From Gemmatimonadales bacterium (GTDB lineage Bacteria; Gemmatimonadota; Gemmatimonadetes; Gemmatimonadales; GWC2-71-9): a stretch of DNA of 7,589 bases. Location: positions 1-7,589 of the forward strand of contig JACDDX010000072.1 of NCBI GenBank assembly GCA_013816685.1, given 5' to 3'. Numbering within the stretch: the first letter of the stretch is position 1; each line of letters opens with the position of its first letter. Below the pieces are notes generated by a model. The model saw only the letters and a list, made by a program, of their open reading frames with translations. It was not told the DNA's origin and made no database searches. Shown in pieces: positions 6,752 through 7,589 of this stretch. Both the position numbers and the translations under genes were made by a program.

Positions 6752-6775
6752 GCGTGTTTCGTAGCGAGAATACGC
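6752..6775. repeat. Imperfect hairpin in intergenic region
   Basis: GCGTGTTTCG pairs with CGAGAATACGC around the loop TAG, with two G-U pairs and one bulged A. It begins three bases after the previous inverted repeat, giving two adjacent stem-loops. No T-run follows. Confidence 0.35.
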
Positions 6776-6815
6776 CCTCGCGGAGTTCATACTGCCATGT
6801 GGGGCGTCTCAGGAG

Positions 6816-6822
6816 AAGGAGG
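6816..6822 (+). promoter_or_regulatory. Strong ribosome binding site for the Lys/Ala-tail protein
   Basis: AAGGAGG is a near-perfect Shine-Dalgarno, 5 bases before the GTG at 6828. It fixes that start and suggests efficient translation. Confidence 0.8.
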
Positions 6823-6827
6823 CTGCG

Positions 6828-7199
6828 GTGTCCGAGCTCGGCGGGTCCCAGATTTCCACGTTGCTCGAAACGCTTCCCGGCATCGCGCAGGTGCTGCGCA
6901 GTCCGGTCGCGGATGCGCTGAGCCACGTGATCCGAGCTGCCGCCCGGATCGGCGAATTCAACATCGCCGACGCTGAGGAGCTGGTCCGCTATGCGACCAG
7001 GCGGAGTCTCATGGCGCAGGAAGAAGGCGACAGGTTGATCGGCGACCTCCATGCGGCTGAACAGCGCCGGCTGGACCGCGCGGCCGATCGCGAGAAGGCC
7101 AGCAAGGCGCGGACGAAGGCCAAAGCCGCACGAACCATCAAGTCCGTGAAGGCCACCAAGCCGGTCAAGAAGGCTGCCAAGGGCGCCCGGAAGAAGTAG
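6828..7199 (+). CDS. Uncharacterised protein with histone-H1-like Lys/Ala C-terminal tail
   Basis: I do not recognise this 123-residue protein. Residues 1-80 look alpha-helical and mixed in charge (ISTLLETLPGIAQVL, VADALSHVIRAAARIG, ADAEELVRYATRRSLMAQEE, DRLIGDLHAAEQRRLD). From Lys90 to the end the chain is very basic: about 15 of 34 residues are Lys or Arg, with no acidic residue after 90. It carries KPVKKAAKGARKK-like repeats of the kind found in histone H1-like bacterial proteins and in the tail of PhaF-type phasins. Non-specific DNA or polyanion binding is the natural inference for the tail; the helical part may be an oligomerisation domain. No signal peptide is seen. A strong ribosome binding site points to good expression. 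It converges on the chemotaxis gene with a 7-bp gap. A phasin-like role is an alternative, but no polyhydroxyalkanoate gene is nearby. Confidence 0.7.
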   Translation: MSELGGSQISTLLETLPGIAQVLRSPVADALSHVIRAAARIGEFNIADAEELVRYATRRSLMAQEEGDRLIGDLHAAEQRRLDRAADREKASKARTKAKAARTIKSVKATKPVKKAAKGARKK

Positions 7200-7206
7200 C
7201 GGTAGA

Positions 7207-7589
7207 TCAGGTCTTGAATTCCTCCATCATCGCGGTGAGGCGGGTTGCGCCCTGCAGGAGCTCCCCCGCCGCTGCTGCCATCTCCTGGGTCGATGCGCTC
7301 TGCTGCTCGGCAGCCGCGGTGACCTGCTCGCTGGACGACGCGTGCTCCGACCCCGCCTGACTCACTTCCTGCGTGCGCTCCCCCAACTGCTCCACGATGT
7401 GACGATTCGCTGAGGCGACGTCCGCCACGTCCGCGGCCGCGGCATGGACTTCCCGCACCGCCGCCGAAATTTCCTCCAGCGCCCGCGCGGCAGCGACCGC
7501 CACCTGTTCGATGCCTTCCACTCGCGCGGATCCCCGTGACATCGTGGCCGAGACGTCCCGCACCTGTGTGCGGATGACCTGGACGGTCT
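7207..7589 (-). CDS. Methyl-accepting chemotaxis protein, C-terminal end (5' part outside window)
   Basis: The - strand frame stays open to the right edge (TVQVIRTQVRDVSATMSRG...), so the GTG at 7563 is an internal codon and the gene starts outside. The visible ~126 residues are the descending helix of the MCP cytoplasmic coiled coil. They have heptad Ala-rich repeats, IEQVAVAAARALEEISAAV, and the typical end SSEQVTAAAEQQSASTQEMAAAAGEL. The EQQSASTQEM segment matches the usual adaptation-helix region where Glu/Gln residues are methylated or deamidated by CheR and CheB. The chain ends in LTAMMEEFKT with no CheR-binding pentapeptide. The hairpin tip that binds CheA and CheW and any sensor domain lie outside, so the ligand and the membrane topology are unknown. 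Confidence 0.88.
   Translation of the reverse strand, partial: TVQVIRTQVRDVSATMSRGSARVEGIEQVAVAAARALEEISAAVREVHAAAADVADVASANRHIVEQLGERTQEVSQAGSEHASSSEQVTAAAEQQSASTQEMAAAAGELLQGATRLTAMMEEFKT

Noticed and set aside
6733..6775. The two intergenic hairpins read as a Rho-independent terminator of the cupredoxin gene.
   Set aside because: Neither stem is followed by a T-run on the + strand, so they are listed only as inverted repeats.
6204..7052. A 282-residue open frame on the - strand, antisense to the cupredoxin gene and the gene at 6828.
   Set aside because: It shows no recognisable motif and lies opposite a clear cupredoxin and a gene with a strong ribosome binding site. Long antisense frames are common at this GC content.
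7200..7206. A terminator between the convergent Lys/Ala-tail and chemotaxis genes.
   Set aside because: The gap is only 7 bases and no inverted repeat is seen there.

Overview
The window is GC-rich and densely coding. It reads like a chromosomal segment of a diderm (two-membrane) bacterium: it holds a TolC-type outer-membrane efflux component, an AcrA-like lipoprotein adaptor and exported metallopeptidases. The mix of exported M14 carboxypeptidase, a small exported plastocyanin-like cupredoxin and high GC is reminiscent of Gemmatimonadota. That placement rests on remembered family resemblance only and is low to moderate in confidence. I see no rRNA, tRNA, CRISPR array, insertion sequence or phage gene.

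Region 1 (1-5871, all + strand) looks like one operon. It begins inside a TolC-family gene, of which only the second half is in the window. A periplasmic adaptor lipoprotein overlaps its stop by 4 bp. After a 17-bp gap comes a 564-residue exported protein that I do not recognise by family but that carries a gluzincin-type zinc site (HEWQH plus a downstream Glu). It is coupled to an exported M14-type zinc carboxypeptidase, and 55 bp further on lies signal peptidase I (lepB). All five products act at or beyond the inner membrane. No efflux pump gene lies between or after the TolC and adaptor genes, so the pump must be upstream or elsewhere.

Region 2 (5872-6695) holds a convergent 96-residue zinc-ribbon protein on the - strand and, divergent from it, a small exported cupredoxin. 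The cupredoxin keeps the His, Cys and His copper ligands, but Glu stands where the axial Met is expected.

Region 3 (6696-7589) starts with a 132-bp intergenic stretch containing a 10-bp palindrome and two hairpins. Next is a 123-residue protein with a histone-H1-like Lys/Ala tail and a strong ribosome binding site. Last, on the - strand, is the C-terminal end of a methyl-accepting chemotaxis protein whose start lies beyond the window.

The part most worth a second look is the pairing of an unassigned gluzincin-like peptidase with an M14 peptidase behind efflux genes, followed by the unusual cupredoxin. I do not see convincing evidence for a wholly new defence or mobile system.
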